DNA of 64,000 nucleotides from Natronomonas gomsonensis (lineage in GTDB: Archaea > Halobacteriota > Halobacteria > Halobacteriales > Haloarculaceae): NCBI RefSeq assembly GCF_024300825.1, contig NZ_CP101323.1, positions 1,736,001 to 1,800,000 on the forward strand, written 5' to 3'. The position numbers were made by a program, and so were the translations under genes. The notes beneath the pieces were generated by a model. The model made no database searches and had not been told where the DNA came from. It saw only the letters and a program-made list of their open reading frames with translations. How positions within the stretch are numbered: position 1 is the first letter of the stretch; each line of letters opens with the position of its first letter. Positions 44,247 to 53,671 of this stretch are shown here, piece after piece.

Positions 44247-44708
44247 CTACCGCACCGGAGCGGGCGCGTACGACTGGTCGCGGGCGACGACGGTTTTCGG
44301 TTCGATGCGCACCAACAGCGCCGTCTCCGTCGGGTCGGCGACGTACCCCGAAAACCGGGGGTCCCAATCCGTCGAATCCGGGCCGAGGTACCGCGCAAGC
44401 AGTCGTTCGGCCAACTCCCGGTCGAACGGCTCGACGGTCCCCCGTCCCCGCAGGCCGACGTGTTGGACGAGGCCGCGTTCGGCGTCGAAATCGACGACGC
44501 CGAGTGAACAGGCGGGCGTCTCCTCGATGCGGGCCGGGAAGGTGTCGGTCGCGGCGTCACCGAGAATCCACGCCGCGTCGTCCTCCCAGAGGTACCAGAC
44601 GGGTGATTCACGGGGGCCTCCGGTGGCCTGTGTCGCGAGGTGGCCGAACAGCGGTCGCGCGAGGAAAGCCCCGATGTCGACACCGAGGGTGTTCTCGACG
44701 ATGTCCAT
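44247..44708 (-). CDS. Pyridoxamine 5'-phosphate oxidase-family flavin protein
   Basis: 153 residues. A split-barrel pattern is seen: FGHLATQATGGPRESPVWYL, WILGDAATDTFPARIEETPA, then LGVVDFDAERGLVQHVGLRG. This family binds FMN or F420 and reduces small substrates or binds heme; many haloarchaeal members are uncharacterised. Cytosolic, probably monocistronic; 62 bp separates it from the DUF58 gene. Confidence 0.82.
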   Translation of the reverse strand: MDIVENTLGVDIGAFLARPLFGHLATQATGGPRESPVWYLWEDDAAWILGDAATDTFPARIEETPACSLGVVDFDAERGLVQHVGLRGRGTVEPFDRELAERLLARYLGPDSTDWDPRFSGYVADPTETALLVRIEPKTVVARDQSYAPAPVR

Positions 44709-44770
44709 ACCGGATGGCCGTGTGACCCGCGCATGAACGTGGCGATATTTGCCACGAGTGGGCCGGTGTG

Positions 44771-45637
44771 TCAGCCGAGCCAGACACTCGCGAAGGCGTC
44801 GAAGTAGTCGGCGCCGGTGTCGACGAGGACGTGGTCGGCACCGAGTGCAGTCACGCGGTTGGAGACGCTGTCGACGTGTGCGTCGAGTCGGCTCCGATAG
44901 GTGTCGGCGAGCGACCCGCTGAAGTACGACCGTCGGGTCTCCTCGCCCTCCGGGTCGGCGAACAGCACGTCCCCGACGACGCCGGGGTCGCGCTCTTCGG
45001 GGGCGACGACACGAACGAGCAACACCTCGATGTCGTTGCGGACGAGCGAGGCGATGCCGGATTCGATGGGTTCGGGGTCGGCGAGACAGTCGCTGAGGAC
45101 GACGACGAGCGACCGCGACCGGATTCGCTCAGCGTATTCGAGGAGAGCGGCCTCGAAATCCACCTCGCCCGACGGGGTGATGCCGTTCAACTGCTCGATG
45201 AGCGCGAGCACCTCCCCTCGGTTCGACCGGCCGGTGTCGAGTCGGTCGACCGACTCCCGGAACGTCGAAAACTGGAACTCGTTGTTCTCCTCGGCGGTGA
45301 GGTACCCAAAGCCCAAGCCGAGTTTGGCGGCGTACTCGAACTTGTGGGCGTCGCCGTCGCCGTAGTCCATCGACCCGCTCGTGTCGACCAGCAGGTGGAC
45401 CGTGAGACTACGCTCCTCTTCGAACTGCTTGATGAAGTATTCGTCCGTTCTGGCGAACAGTTTCCAGTCGATGAGTCGCGTGTCGTCACCCGGCGAGTAG
45501 CGGCGGTAGTCGCTGAACGTCAACCCCTCTCCGACCCGCGGGGACTGCTGGTCGCCCTGCCGGAGTTCGGTGGTCTCGCGGTTCAGCGCCGCACGGAACC
45601 GGCCGAGACCGTCGAGAAACGACGGGTCGATAGTCAC
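44771..45637 (-). CDS. DUF58 protein of the MoxR operon
   Basis: 288 residues. The DUF58 signature is [20 protein letters not shown] followed by [17 protein letters not shown], then a VWA domain with MIDAS motif DTSGSM at residues 85-90. DUF58 proteins accompany MoxR ATPases and VWA proteins and are thought to act in protein complex maturation or metal insertion. It is last in the six-gene minus-strand operon, 37 bp after moxR. The C-terminal half carries the rest of the VWA fold. Confidence 0.9.
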   Translation of the reverse strand: MTIDPSFLDGLGRFRAALNRETTELRQGDQQSPRVGEGLTFSDYRRYSPGDDTRLIDWKLFARTDEYFIKQFEEERSLTVHLLVDTSGSMDYGDGDAHKFEYAAKLGLGFGYLTAEENNEFQFSTFRESVDRLDTGRSNRGEVLALIEQLNGITPSGEVDFEAALLEYAERIRSRSLVVVLSDCLADPEPIESGIASLVRNDIEVLLVRVVAPEERDPGVVGDVLFADPEGEETRRSYFSGSLADTYRSRLDAHVDSVSNRVTALGADHVLVDTGADYFDAFASVWLG

Positions 45638-45674
45638 GGCCGGCCTCCACTCGTTGACGTGTTCTCGGACATCG

Positions 45675-46616
45675 TCACTCCAACAGCGACTCGATGACGT
45701 CGTCGGCCGTCCGCCCCTCGCGCTCGGTTCGGAAATCGAGGATGATTCGGTGCCGGAGGACGGCCGGTGCCAGCGCGTCGATGTCCTCGCTTGCGACGTG
45801 TGTCCGGCCCTGCAGGAACGCCCGCGCCTTCGCGGTCAACACGAGCGCCATGCTCGCTCGCGGGCTGGCGCCGAACTCGATTTCGTCGGCCTCGCGGGTC
45901 CGACGGACCAACTGAATCGCCCGGTCGCGGAGGTCGTCGGCGATGGGGACTTCCCTGACGAGTTGCTGAATCTCCTGAATCTCCGCCCGCGTGAGCGCCT
46001 GCTCGACCGGCACCTGCGGACGGTCGCCGGTGAACATGTCGACGATTTCCTGCTCCTCGTCGTACTCGGGGTAATCGAGCAACAGTTTCAGCATGAAGCG
46101 GTCGGTCTGGGCCTCCGGAAGCGGGTAGGTCCCGGACTGGTCGATGGGGTTCTGCGTCGCGAGGACGAAGAACGGCTGTGGGAGTTGGTAGGTCTCCCCC
46201 GCCGCAGTCACCTGTTTTTCCTGCATCGCTTCGAGCAGCGCGGCCTGGGTCTTCGGCGTCGCGCGGTTGATTTCGTCGGCCAACACGACGTTGGCGAAGA
46301 TGGGGCCCTTCTCGAAGACGAACTCCCGGCCCGTCTCCGTCTCGCGGATGATTTCGGTTCCCGTGATGTCGGAGGGCATCAAATCGGGCGTGTTCTGCAC
46401 CCGTGAGAACTGGAGGTCGGTCACCTCGGCGATGGTCCGCACCATCGTCGTCTTCCCGAGTCCGGGATTGGATTCGAGCAGCGCGTTCCCGTCGGCGAGA
46501 ATGCAGACGAGTAACCCCTCAAGCACCTCGTGTTGGCCGACGATTCGCTTGCCGATTTCCTCGCGTGCGGTCGCTATCTTCTCCTGTAGTCGGTCGATGT
46601 CGTGGTCCGTACTCAT
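45675..46616 (-). CDS. MoxR-family AAA+ ATPase
   Basis: 313 residues. Walker A is [13 protein letters not shown] (near residues 48-60), Walker B is [20 protein letters not shown], sensor-like [28 protein letters not shown] follows, and the C-terminal lid contains [15 protein letters not shown]. MoxR ATPases are chaperone-like and work with VWA and DUF58 partners. The start overlaps the previous gene's stop as ATGA (46613-46616). Cytosolic. Confidence 0.94.
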   Translation of the reverse strand: MSTDHDIDRLQEKIATAREEIGKRIVGQHEVLEGLLVCILADGNALLESNPGLGKTTMVRTIAEVTDLQFSRVQNTPDLMPSDITGTEIIRETETGREFVFEKGPIFANVVLADEINRATPKTQAALLEAMQEKQVTAAGETYQLPQPFFVLATQNPIDQSGTYPLPEAQTDRFMLKLLLDYPEYDEEQEIVDMFTGDRPQVPVEQALTRAEIQEIQQLVREVPIADDLRDRAIQLVRRTREADEIEFGASPRASMALVLTAKARAFLQGRTHVASEDIDALAPAVLRHRIILDFRTEREGRTADDVIESLLE

Positions 46617-47542
46617 GTGTTCTCCTCGTCGCGAATGCGGAGGTTGTACTCGCGGATGAGCTCCGCGTCCTCCAGTTGCTCCGGCTCGGCGTAGCCGGCC
46701 TGTTGTCCGTCGGCGCTGTTCGACCCACCCGACGACCCGCGGTCGATGCTGTCGGACGGGAACTGCTGGGTGTCGTCTACGTCCTCGCTGCCGCCGCTGG
46801 AGTCGATTTGGGCATCCAGGTCGTCGTCGCCCGCGTCGATGTCTTCGGGGTCGCCGAGGACCGAATCACCGTCTTTCAGTCCGGTGTAGGGGTTCGGCGT
46901 GTCCTCGCCTGCGTCGGTGTCGCCGTCCGGTCCGACGCTGTCCCCGCCACCGAGGTCGACGGCGGCCAACTGGACGGTCACGAGACTCAACGCCACGACG
47001 ACGACGACGGTGACAGCGATGCGCCGCACGTCGAGCAACGCGACACCCGAGGTGTCACGCAGTCGTTCGAGGACGTCCTCGTACAGCCGAACGGCCATCC
47101 GAGAGTCGCTGTCGCGTGCGACCGTGTCGCGGGCGGTTCGCAGCGCCTCGGCGACGGCGGGGTTTGCGGCTTCGAACCGCTCGACGAGCGGCCGCCGGCT
47201 TCGAAGCCACAACTCCGCGCCGAAAACGGCCACCGCGAGGGCCGTCGCGAGGAGTGCCGATACCGGAACGTCGACCGTCTCGAGCGATTGGCCGAGAAGG
47301 TCCCCGACGGCGTCGGTCACCGACGACGGCACGGTGAGGACCTCCGGTATCGCTGCTGGCTCGACGACGATTACGAGCAGGTTCACAGCGAGAAAGACGA
47401 GCGTCGCGTCGACGGCCGCATAGATGGTCGCGGCCTTCAATCCCTCACGGCGTATCTCGTTGAGTGCCGCCGCCATCCGTTCGCGGGGCCGGTCGTCGGC
47501 CACTTCTGCGCCGGTTTCCGTTTCGCTTTCTTCGTCCGTCAT
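46613..47542 (-). CDS. Membrane protein of the MoxR/VWA operon
   Basis: 309 residues. Three to four hydrophobic helices (DATLVFLAVNLLVIVVEP, SALLATALAVAVFGAELWL, RRIAVTVVVVVALSLVTVQL) precede a long acidic extracytoplasmic tail that is Asp/Ser/Gly-rich, ending EPEQLEDAELIREYNLRIRD. It resembles uncharacterised haloarchaeal proteins of this operon type (DUF7502-like; not certain). It is translationally coupled on both sides: one-base overlap with the coiled-coil gene and ATGA with moxR. Confidence 0.75.
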   Translation of the reverse strand: MTDEESETETGAEVADDRPRERMAAALNEIRREGLKAATIYAAVDATLVFLAVNLLVIVVEPAAIPEVLTVPSSVTDAVGDLLGQSLETVDVPVSALLATALAVAVFGAELWLRSRRPLVERFEAANPAVAEALRTARDTVARDSDSRMAVRLYEDVLERLRDTSGVALLDVRRIAVTVVVVVALSLVTVQLAAVDLGGGDSVGPDGDTDAGEDTPNPYTGLKDGDSVLGDPEDIDAGDDDLDAQIDSSGGSEDVDDTQQFPSDSIDRGSSGGSNSADGQQAGYAEPEQLEDAELIREYNLRIRDEENT

Positions 47543-48162
47543 CAGTACCCCTCACAGACGGTTTCGTTGGCGTTTTTCTCCTTATTACAGAGTTCTTGAA
47601 TGTCACTCTCGAGCTCTTGGTTTCTGGTTTCGAGGTCGTCGTTTCTGTCTTCTAGGTCTTGGATATCATTTTCCAGATTTTGGACATCGTCCTCAAGTTC
47701 CTGGTTTCTGGTTTCTAGCTCGTCGTTTCTGTCTTCCAGGTCCGCGACGGTATCCCGAACGTCTTCCAACTCCGCTCGAACGTCGCCCAACTCGGTCCGC
47801 AACTCTACGACTTGGTCTTGGGACTCCCGGAGGGACTGTCTGGTCCGGGCGAGTTCGTCTTCGGTCGCGTTCAGTTGCTGTTGGGTCGCCTCGAGTTGGT
47901 CGGCCACCTGGTCGACGTCCTGATTCCGGGTGTTCAGTTGTGATTCGAGTTCGTCGACGCGCGCCTGCGTCTGTCGGTATTCGGTTTCGGTCTCGTTCAG
48001 TTCCGTTCGGAGCGCTTCGTTTTCTTCCTGGAGGTTTTCGTTTTTGTCCTGCAGGTCGCCGGTGGCGTTCTGATACAGCACCGTCGCTCCGGCGGTGCCG
48101 GCCAGCGCCAACACGATGAGGAGGACCAATCCGAGATTGATGCTACGGCCCAGCGAACTCAC
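47542..48162 (-). CDS. Membrane-anchored long coiled-coil protein
   Basis: 206 residues from GTG 48162, whose GTGA overlap with the VWA gene stop fixes the start. One N-terminal helix (SINLGLVLLIVLALAGTAGA) is followed by about 160 residues of continuous coiled coil. Two near-identical heptad blocks (DLEDRNDELETRNQELEDDV and DLEDRNDDLETRNQELESDI) lie 28 residues apart. The tail has a Cys pair (ELCNKEKNANETVCEGY). The DNA over these blocks is AT-richer than its neighbours. I infer a spacer or scaffold for the operon's membrane complex. Confidence 0.8.
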   Translation of the reverse strand: MSSLGRSINLGLVLLIVLALAGTAGATVLYQNATGDLQDKNENLQEENEALRTELNETETEYRQTQARVDELESQLNTRNQDVDQVADQLEATQQQLNATEDELARTRQSLRESQDQVVELRTELGDVRAELEDVRDTVADLEDRNDELETRNQELEDDVQNLENDIQDLEDRNDDLETRNQELESDIQELCNKEKNANETVCEGY

Positions 48163-50525
48163 GGGAGACCACTCTCCAGTGAACTGCGTCCGCGATACAC
48201 TTGAACACGTCGGGCAACGACCTCCGTGACAAAGACGAGCAGCGCCGCGAGTACCGCAAGCCAGTCCCACGTCTCCTCGACGGTCCGGACTCGGGTGGAC
48301 TGCTGTCTGGCCTGTGCGGCGATTCGTGAACCCTCATCGAGTTCGAAGGTCCGCCCGTCCGTCGTGTCGACTGCGGCGGGGAGTTCGGGACTCCGGCCGA
48401 AACTGCCGTACTCGACGGGGTAGTTGGCGGCGTACTCGGCGTCGAGTAGTTCGCCGAAGCCCTGCTGTTGGGGCGTGAACTCGCCCCGGTAGCGCTCCTC
48501 GCTCACCTGCCGGAGGGTGACGCCCTCGGCATCGGGTCGAGAGCGTCCGCGGTAGGTGAACTCGGTCGGTCGGCCGACCCGGGCGTCGCCGACCGCCGTG
48601 ACGCCGGTCCGTGTCCGCGCCGGGTCGCCGATGGCGTAGTTGACCGACTTCGTTACGACAAGCGAGTCGGGCGGTTCAAGCAGGCCGCCGAGGGTGCCGT
48701 CCTCGTCGTAGGCGGTGAGCGAGACGACGCGGCCGAGTCCGAACCGCCAGGAGGCGATTGCGGGCGTTCCGTCGGCGGTCGCGACCTGATAATCGGCGCC
48801 GGGTTTGACCGCGACCGCGTTCGCCCGGCCGGGGTTCGCCGTCAACTCCACGCCCGAGGTGATGAACGTGTTCTGGGTGACGATGGTGAGGTTCTCGCCG
48901 TCGAACCGTCGGGAGGTGCCGCCGAACAGCAGTCGCAGGCGGTTCGTCTCGTCGGCCGCGAAGTACGACCCCCCGGAGGCCTCCGCGATGCGGCGCATCG
49001 TCTGCTCGTTGACCCGTTCACCTGCCCCGACGGAGATGACCCGTGTCCCCTCCCGGCCGAGTTGGGTTGCGACCGCCGTCGGGGGGCCGAACTCCGTCTG
49101 GCCGTCGCTCAGGAGGATGATGGTCCCTTCGCGATTGCCGAGCAGTTCGTCGGCACCCCGAAGCCCGTTCGCGATGTCGGTTCCGCCGACGCTCTGCAGT
49201 CGACGGATGCGGTCGGCGGTTCGCTCGCGGGAGGTACTCAACGGCTGGAGGTCGGCGATGCGATAGACGACGTGGCTGAACGCGACGACGCCGACGCGGT
49301 TCTCATCGTCGAGTTGGTCGAGGACGTCCAGGGCGACCGCCTTCTGGATGGATTGACCCTCGCGAGCACTGCCGGAGATGTCCACCAACAGGACGATGTC
49401 GGCGGTGCCACCCGTGGCATTTCCGACGCGGACGGGCAGCGTCGAGGCGATGGGCGATTCGTCGTAGCCGCCGTTCTCGTAGGCGTTTTCGCCGCCGACG
49501 ACGGCGAGGCCGCCACCGTTGATGACGAACTCCTGGAGCGAACTGACGTTGCCGAGGCGGTTCGCCGGCGTGTCCTGGACGACGACCGCCGCGTAGTCGT
49601 CGAGGTCATCGGGCACGGCGGAGGCGTTGGTCACGTCGTACAGCGAGTTCAGATACCCCTCCAGCGGGTAGCCGCCGCCGGAGACGTACAGCACGTCCGG
49701 TTTCTCGACGACGCGAACGCTCCGATAGAAGACGTCGTTTTCGGCGTAGATGTCGTTGCCGGAGATGGTCGCCGTCACGCGGTGGGAGCCGATTTCCTCG
49801 AAGGTGTGAGAAACCGACAGCGACTCGCCCGGGGCGACCGTCTGCGTCTCGACGACTTCGCCGTCGATTCGCATCTCGACCTCGACGGGTGATTCGGCAC
49901 CGACGCCGTCGACGGTAGCGGTGAACTCGGCGGGGATGCCGACGCTGGTCGTCGAGGGACCGGTCATCGAGACCGCCCGCTCGGTGCGACGCGGCGGCAG
50001 TTCGACGGCGTTAATCGTCGCGTTCAACCGACGGGCCTCCTCGGCGGCGACCGACAGCGGTCGCCCCTCCGTCACCTGTCCATCCGAGAGGACGACCACC
50101 GTGCCGTTCTCCCTGAGGTTCGCCGCGATGCCGTCGCCGATTCGTGAATCCGTCCCGCTTCCGACCGTCGCTCTCGTCACCGGGACGCCAGCCGCTTCGA
50201 TGTCGGCGACGAGGTCGTCGGTCACGTTGCCGTACACCGCCATGCTGTCCGATTCGTCGGTCAGAAGCGTCACGCTCGGTTCACCGGGCGTCTCCTGTGT
50301 CTGGACGGTGAACGGCCCCATCGCTGCGCCGACGAGCAACACGACGACGAGCACGCGACTGGCAAAGAGGAGTCTTCGGCTCCGGGCCGATGCCGACCGC
50401 GAATCAGGCGTCCGCCGGAAGACGAGATACGCCAACACGGCGACGGCTATCGGCAGCGCCACGAGCGGCCACAGCTGTTGGAGGCCGACGGTCAGTTCCT
50501 CGCCGATGGTGTAGGACACCGACAT
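48159..50525 (-). CDS. Large VWA-domain membrane protein
   Basis: 788 residues. Two N-terminal helices (LWPLVALPIAVAVLAYLVF and LLFASRVLVVVLLVGAAMG) come before a degenerate VWA-like segment (VTLLTDESDSMAVYG). After a beta-rich section comes a second VWA domain with an intact MIDAS at 382-386 (DISGS), and a final membrane helix (WLAVLAALLVFVTEVVARRV). Similar to BatA/BatB-like aerotolerance proteins, but larger and extracytoplasmic. Overlaps its neighbours by one base and by GTGA. Confidence 0.88.
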   Translation of the reverse strand: MSVSYTIGEELTVGLQQLWPLVALPIAVAVLAYLVFRRTPDSRSASARSRRLLFASRVLVVVLLVGAAMGPFTVQTQETPGEPSVTLLTDESDSMAVYGNVTDDLVADIEAAGVPVTRATVGSGTDSRIGDGIAANLRENGTVVVLSDGQVTEGRPLSVAAEEARRLNATINAVELPPRRTERAVSMTGPSTTSVGIPAEFTATVDGVGAESPVEVEMRIDGEVVETQTVAPGESLSVSHTFEEIGSHRVTATISGNDIYAENDVFYRSVRVVEKPDVLYVSGGGYPLEGYLNSLYDVTNASAVPDDLDDYAAVVVQDTPANRLGNVSSLQEFVINGGGLAVVGGENAYENGGYDESPIASTLPVRVGNATGGTADIVLLVDISGSAREGQSIQKAVALDVLDQLDDENRVGVVAFSHVVYRIADLQPLSTSRERTADRIRRLQSVGGTDIANGLRGADELLGNREGTIILLSDGQTEFGPPTAVATQLGREGTRVISVGAGERVNEQTMRRIAEASGGSYFAADETNRLRLLFGGTSRRFDGENLTIVTQNTFITSGVELTANPGRANAVAVKPGADYQVATADGTPAIASWRFGLGRVVSLTAYDEDGTLGGLLEPPDSLVVTKSVNYAIGDPARTRTGVTAVGDARVGRPTEFTYRGRSRPDAEGVTLRQVSEERYRGEFTPQQQGFGELLDAEYAANYPVEYGSFGRSPELPAAVDTTDGRTFELDEGSRIAAQARQQSTRVRTVEETWDWLAVLAALLVFVTEVVARRVQVYRGRSSLESGLP

Positions 50526-52318
50526 CAGAGGTCCCCCCGTCGGTAGAGATAGCCGATTTCGAGCAACAGCACGGCGAGAGCGCCAAGCGCCACGAACTCG
50601 GTGAGCGGGCGCGGAACGGTTCGCTGCTCTTCGCGCGTCAACTCGCCGACGGACCCCGAGCGGTCTTCGAGCGGGTCGACGGCGGTGTCGGATTCGGCTT
50701 CGTCGAGCAGCGACGCGCTCACCTGCCGGTCGGCCGTCCCGTAGAAGCCGGCACGCTGCAGACTGACGGTCGGCCCCGAAACCGGGCCGTCAGGCCCCGA
50801 GACGGTGTCGACCTGGAAGCGCGCCGTCTCGCCGGTCGCGTAGTTCAGCGCCGGCAGCGTCTCCCGGCCGGCGAGGTGGAACGCGGAGCGCTTCCAGAAC
50901 ACCGGATACTGGTAGTTGAACTTGAAACTCGATGCGTCCTCGATGTAGCCGTAGTACAGCACTCGCCCGGGGCCGCGGTCGGCGGTGGCGACGAGCGGCG
51001 ACCCGTCGCGGAGTTCGACCAGCGACTCGCCCTCTCGGAGTTCGCCGGCGAGGTACTCGTCGGGCGGCTGGAAGTCGATGCCGCGGGTCAACTCCGAATC
51101 GGCACTTCGCCGGACCGTCGTCCCCGCCTGCGGTCCCGAGGATTCGACCAACTGGAGGTCGCCGTACCGTTCGGGCATCTCCCGCTGTGCCTGAACCGCG
51201 ACACCGCCGCCGTCGGCGAGGAGTTCCCGCCCGCTCTCGACGTTCCCCGGCAACAGCGACTCCCGATTGACGTTGCTGTAGACGATGACGTCGTAGCCGT
51301 CGTCGATGGTCGTCGGCGGGCGTTCGACGGTCACGTTCACCGAGTCGACGACCGACAGCGCCGTCGTCAGGTATCGGTTCTCGTCGTTCGTCAACACCAA
51401 CACGTCGACGGTCGGGTCCTCGGGGGCGGCCAGCGAGACGCTGTCGTCGACCGCGAAGTCGTCGCCGGGGGACAACTCGGCGCGACTCCGGCCGGCCGGG
51501 ACCGGGAAGGTTACCGTTTCGGTGTCGCCACCGTCGAGTTCGAGTTCGGTTCGGCGGTCCCCCAGCGTGACCGTCCGACTGACGCTGTCGTCGCCGAAGT
51601 TCCGGACCGACAGGGTCACCTCCGTGCCCGAAAGCCGGCGGTTGACGAAGCCGACGTTGTCCTCGCCGCCGCGGTCGAACTGCCGGAGGTCGACCGAGAT
51701 GTCACGAGCGCGGGCGGTCGTCACCGCATCGCCCCAAGAGTCGCCGGCAAAGTCGCTCACGACGACGATGCGGGCGTTCTCGCCGGCCAACGACGACGCC
51801 TGCGAGATGGCGCCACGGAGGTCTCCCGGGGCATCCGTCGGCGAGAACTCCGCGAGGAGTCCCCGGGCGTCGCTCGGCGTCCCGCGCTGGAGGCGAACGC
51901 GGCCGCCGCCCTCGGTCGTTATCACCGACGTGGCGCTCGTGGCCTCCTCGCGAGCGGCGGCGACCGCGCGGTCGAACCGACTCGCCCCGCCGTCGGTCGT
52001 CGCCATGCTCGCGCTCGTGTCGACGACGAGTACCGTCTCCTCGACGGTTTCGCGCTCCGAAACGGGCACGTACGGCGTCGCCAGCGCCGTCGCCAACAGC
52101 AGTATCGCAAGCAGTTGTATCAGAAGCAGGACGCTTCGCGAAAGCCGTTCGAAAAGCGGGGTGGTCGCCTGCTGGCGCTCCTCGGAGACCAGAAACCGGA
52201 AGGTGGGGAGTTCCACCCGTTCGGGGTCCGGGCGGATGAGGTACAACACGACGATGGGGACGGCGACGAGGAGGGCGGCTAATCCCAGCGGGAAGAGGAG
52301 GACATCCGAGAGGGCCAT
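50525..52318 (-). CDS. BatA-type VWA membrane protein, first gene of the operon
   Basis: 597 residues. The N-terminal BatA domain (LLFPLGLAALLVAVPIVVLY LIRP, then RVELPTFRFLVSEE and a second helix) is followed by a VWA domain with MIDAS DTSAS at 100-104 and a long beta-rich extracytoplasmic region. A last helix lies in FVALGALAVLLLEIGYLYRR. The family shares operons with MoxR. It starts the six-gene unit about 200 bp from the tRNA-Ser gene. Confidence 0.88.
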   Translation of the reverse strand: MALSDVLLFPLGLAALLVAVPIVVLYLIRPDPERVELPTFRFLVSEERQQATTPLFERLSRSVLLLIQLLAILLLATALATPYVPVSERETVEETVLVVDTSASMATTDGGASRFDRAVAAAREEATSATSVITTEGGGRVRLQRGTPSDARGLLAEFSPTDAPGDLRGAISQASSLAGENARIVVVSDFAGDSWGDAVTTARARDISVDLRQFDRGGEDNVGFVNRRLSGTEVTLSVRNFGDDSVSRTVTLGDRRTELELDGGDTETVTFPVPAGRSRAELSPGDDFAVDDSVSLAAPEDPTVDVLVLTNDENRYLTTALSVVDSVNVTVERPPTTIDDGYDVIVYSNVNRESLLPGNVESGRELLADGGGVAVQAQREMPERYGDLQLVESSGPQAGTTVRRSADSELTRGIDFQPPDEYLAGELREGESLVELRDGSPLVATADRGPGRVLYYGYIEDASSFKFNYQYPVFWKRSAFHLAGRETLPALNYATGETARFQVDTVSGPDGPVSGPTVSLQRAGFYGTADRQVSASLLDEAESDTAVDPLEDRSGSVGELTREEQRTVPRPLTEFVALGALAVLLLEIGYLYRRGDL

Positions 52319-52400
52319 TGCCGACTACACACCGCGCAGTCGTATTTTTCTTGTGTTGGCCGATGTCGAGGACGGAGCAATCACTGTCGGGAAGTGGGAA

Positions 52401-52429
52401 ACGAGAGGCGCCGAGGGTGAGATTTGAAC
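52401..52429. repeat. Partial duplicate of the tRNA-Ser 3' end
   Basis: 29 bases identical to 52507-52535 lie 106 bp away. The copy covers the tRNA acceptor 3' strand, part of the T arm and 8 bp of flank. Further in, TTCAAATCTCAC at 52471-52482 is an inverted copy of the T-arm stretch. The geometry (3' fragment downstream of the intact tRNA) is that of an attachment-site scar. Confidence 0.7.
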
Positions 52430-52514
52430 CACGGTCGGACGTGCTCGCTCGCTGCGCGCGACCTCCCTGATTCAAATCTCACGCGCTGCTCGTGAACTGA
52501 AAACGACGAGAGGC

Positions 52515-52599
52515 GCCGAGGGTGAGATTTGAACTCACGTGTCCTGACGGACAGTTGCTCTCGAAGCAACCGCCTTGGCCGGGCTAGGCTACCTCGGCT
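52515..52599 (-). tRNA. tRNA-Ser (anticodon CGA)
   Basis: The acceptor arms GCCGAGG and CCTCGGC (52593-52599 and 52516-52522 on the plus strand) pair fully with discriminator G. The anticodon stem-loop GTTGC-TTCGAGA-GCAAC gives CGA. A long variable arm (GTCC..GGAC) is typical of tRNA-Ser, and the T arm contains GTTCAAATC. No CCA is encoded and no intron is seen. Confidence 0.93.
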
Positions 52600-52620
52600 C
52601 GATTGGACGTGGGCGTGTGT

Positions 52621-52631
52621 CGGTTTTATCG
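52621..52631 (-). promoter_or_regulatory. Promoter box of tRNA-Ser
   Basis: On the minus strand GATAAAAC lies about 25 nt upstream of the tRNA 5' end, the normal TATA position. Confidence 0.5.
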
Positions 52632-52681
52632 GTTTCGGTCCGAGACGGCGGGGCAGTACGCCGTCGCCGTCTGTCGCCCGC

Positions 52682-53107
52682 TCAATCGCTGACGACGACG
52701 ACCGGCACCGGCGCCTCCGAGAGCAGTCGCTCGGTCGTACTCCCCAACACGAGCCGTTTGAACGCCGACCGTCCTGTCGCCCCGAGAACGACCACGTCGG
52801 CGCCGGTTCGGGCGATGGCCTCCAGCAAGCGCTCCGGCGGCGGCCCCTCCTCGATGGTCGTCTCGCAGTCGATGCCGGCTTCCTCTGCGGCCCGTTCGAC
52901 CGCCGCAAGCGCCTCGCGGGCGTCTGAACGGAGGTTCTCCCTGACCTCGTCGGGGTCGACGATGGCGTTGTCGTAGGCGGTTCGGGTTTCGACGACCGAG
53001 ATGGCGTGGACCGTCGCGCCCGTCCCGGACGCCAACGTCAACGCGTGTTCGGTCGCTGCCTGTGAGTCCTCGCTGCCGTCGGCGGCGAGCAGAATGTCAT
53101 CGTACAT
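52682..53107 (-). CDS. Universal stress protein, UspA family
   Basis: 141 residues. It starts MYDDILLAADGSEDSQAATE and ends with the ATP-binding signature region VVLGATGRSAFKRLVLGSTT followed by PVPVVVVSD (G-x2-G-x9-G-S/T). Such proteins bind ATP or AMP and are linked to stress survival. A second, different Usp gene lies 75 bp upstream on the same strand. Confidence 0.92.
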   Translation of the reverse strand: MYDDILLAADGSEDSQAATEHALTLASGTGATVHAISVVETRTAYDNAIVDPDEVRENLRSDAREALAAVERAAEEAGIDCETTIEEGPPPERLLEAIARTGADVVVLGATGRSAFKRLVLGSTTERLLSEAPVPVVVVSD

Positions 53108-53182
53108 GCCGCACGGTACGGCGACCCGGGTGATAAATCCGCGACCGGCCTATCCCTCGACGCGTTCGTCGTTCGGCAATCA

Positions 53183-53602
53183 CTACCGGGGGCGGACGAC
53201 GGTGACCGGCACCGGCGACCGTCGGATAACCGTCTCGGCGACGCTCCCCAACAGGACGCGTGTGATGCCGTCGCGGCCGTGGCTACCGATGACTATCTGG
53301 TCGAGGTCGTGTTCCTCGGCGTAGTCGATAATCGCCCGCGAGGGCCGGCCGACGACCGAGTCGGTTTCGATTTCGACGCCCATCTCTTCCCCGCGTTCGA
53401 CGGCGTCCTCGAGGACGCTCTCGGCGCGCTTCTCGGCGGAGCCGAGCCAGTCTTCGCCCGTCGCCGGTCCCCACGCGGTGGCCCCCTCCACCGGGTCCAT
53501 GACGTACAACGCGGTGATGTCGTCGGCGGCGAACCGCTCGAAGGCGTGGTCGAGAGCGGCCTCGGCCGGTTCGGAACCGTCCGTGGGAACGAGTATGTCC
53601 AT
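53183..53602 (-). CDS. Universal stress protein, UspA family (second copy)
   Basis: 139 residues from ATG 53602. The N-terminus MDILVPTDGSEPAEAALDHA and the IVIGSHGRDGITRVLLGSVA motif with PVPVTVVRPR are the Usp signature. ATG 53602 is chosen over the long upstream frame because it begins the canonical first strand. It differs clearly in sequence from the neighbouring Usp, so this is not a recent duplication. Confidence 0.92.
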   Translation of the reverse strand: MDILVPTDGSEPAEAALDHAFERFAADDITALYVMDPVEGATAWGPATGEDWLGSAEKRAESVLEDAVERGEEMGVEIETDSVVGRPSRAIIDYAEEHDLDQIVIGSHGRDGITRVLLGSVAETVIRRSPVPVTVVRPR

Positions 53603-53671
53603 GTGCTGTGCTATCTCGTCGACATACATAAACCCAGGAGGCCTTTCAACGGCGCCCCCGAGTGACTCGGT

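Noticed and set aside
52430-52500. Second tRNA gene next to tRNA-Ser
   Set aside because: Only the acceptor 3' strand and part of the T arm are present; there is no anticodon arm or D arm.
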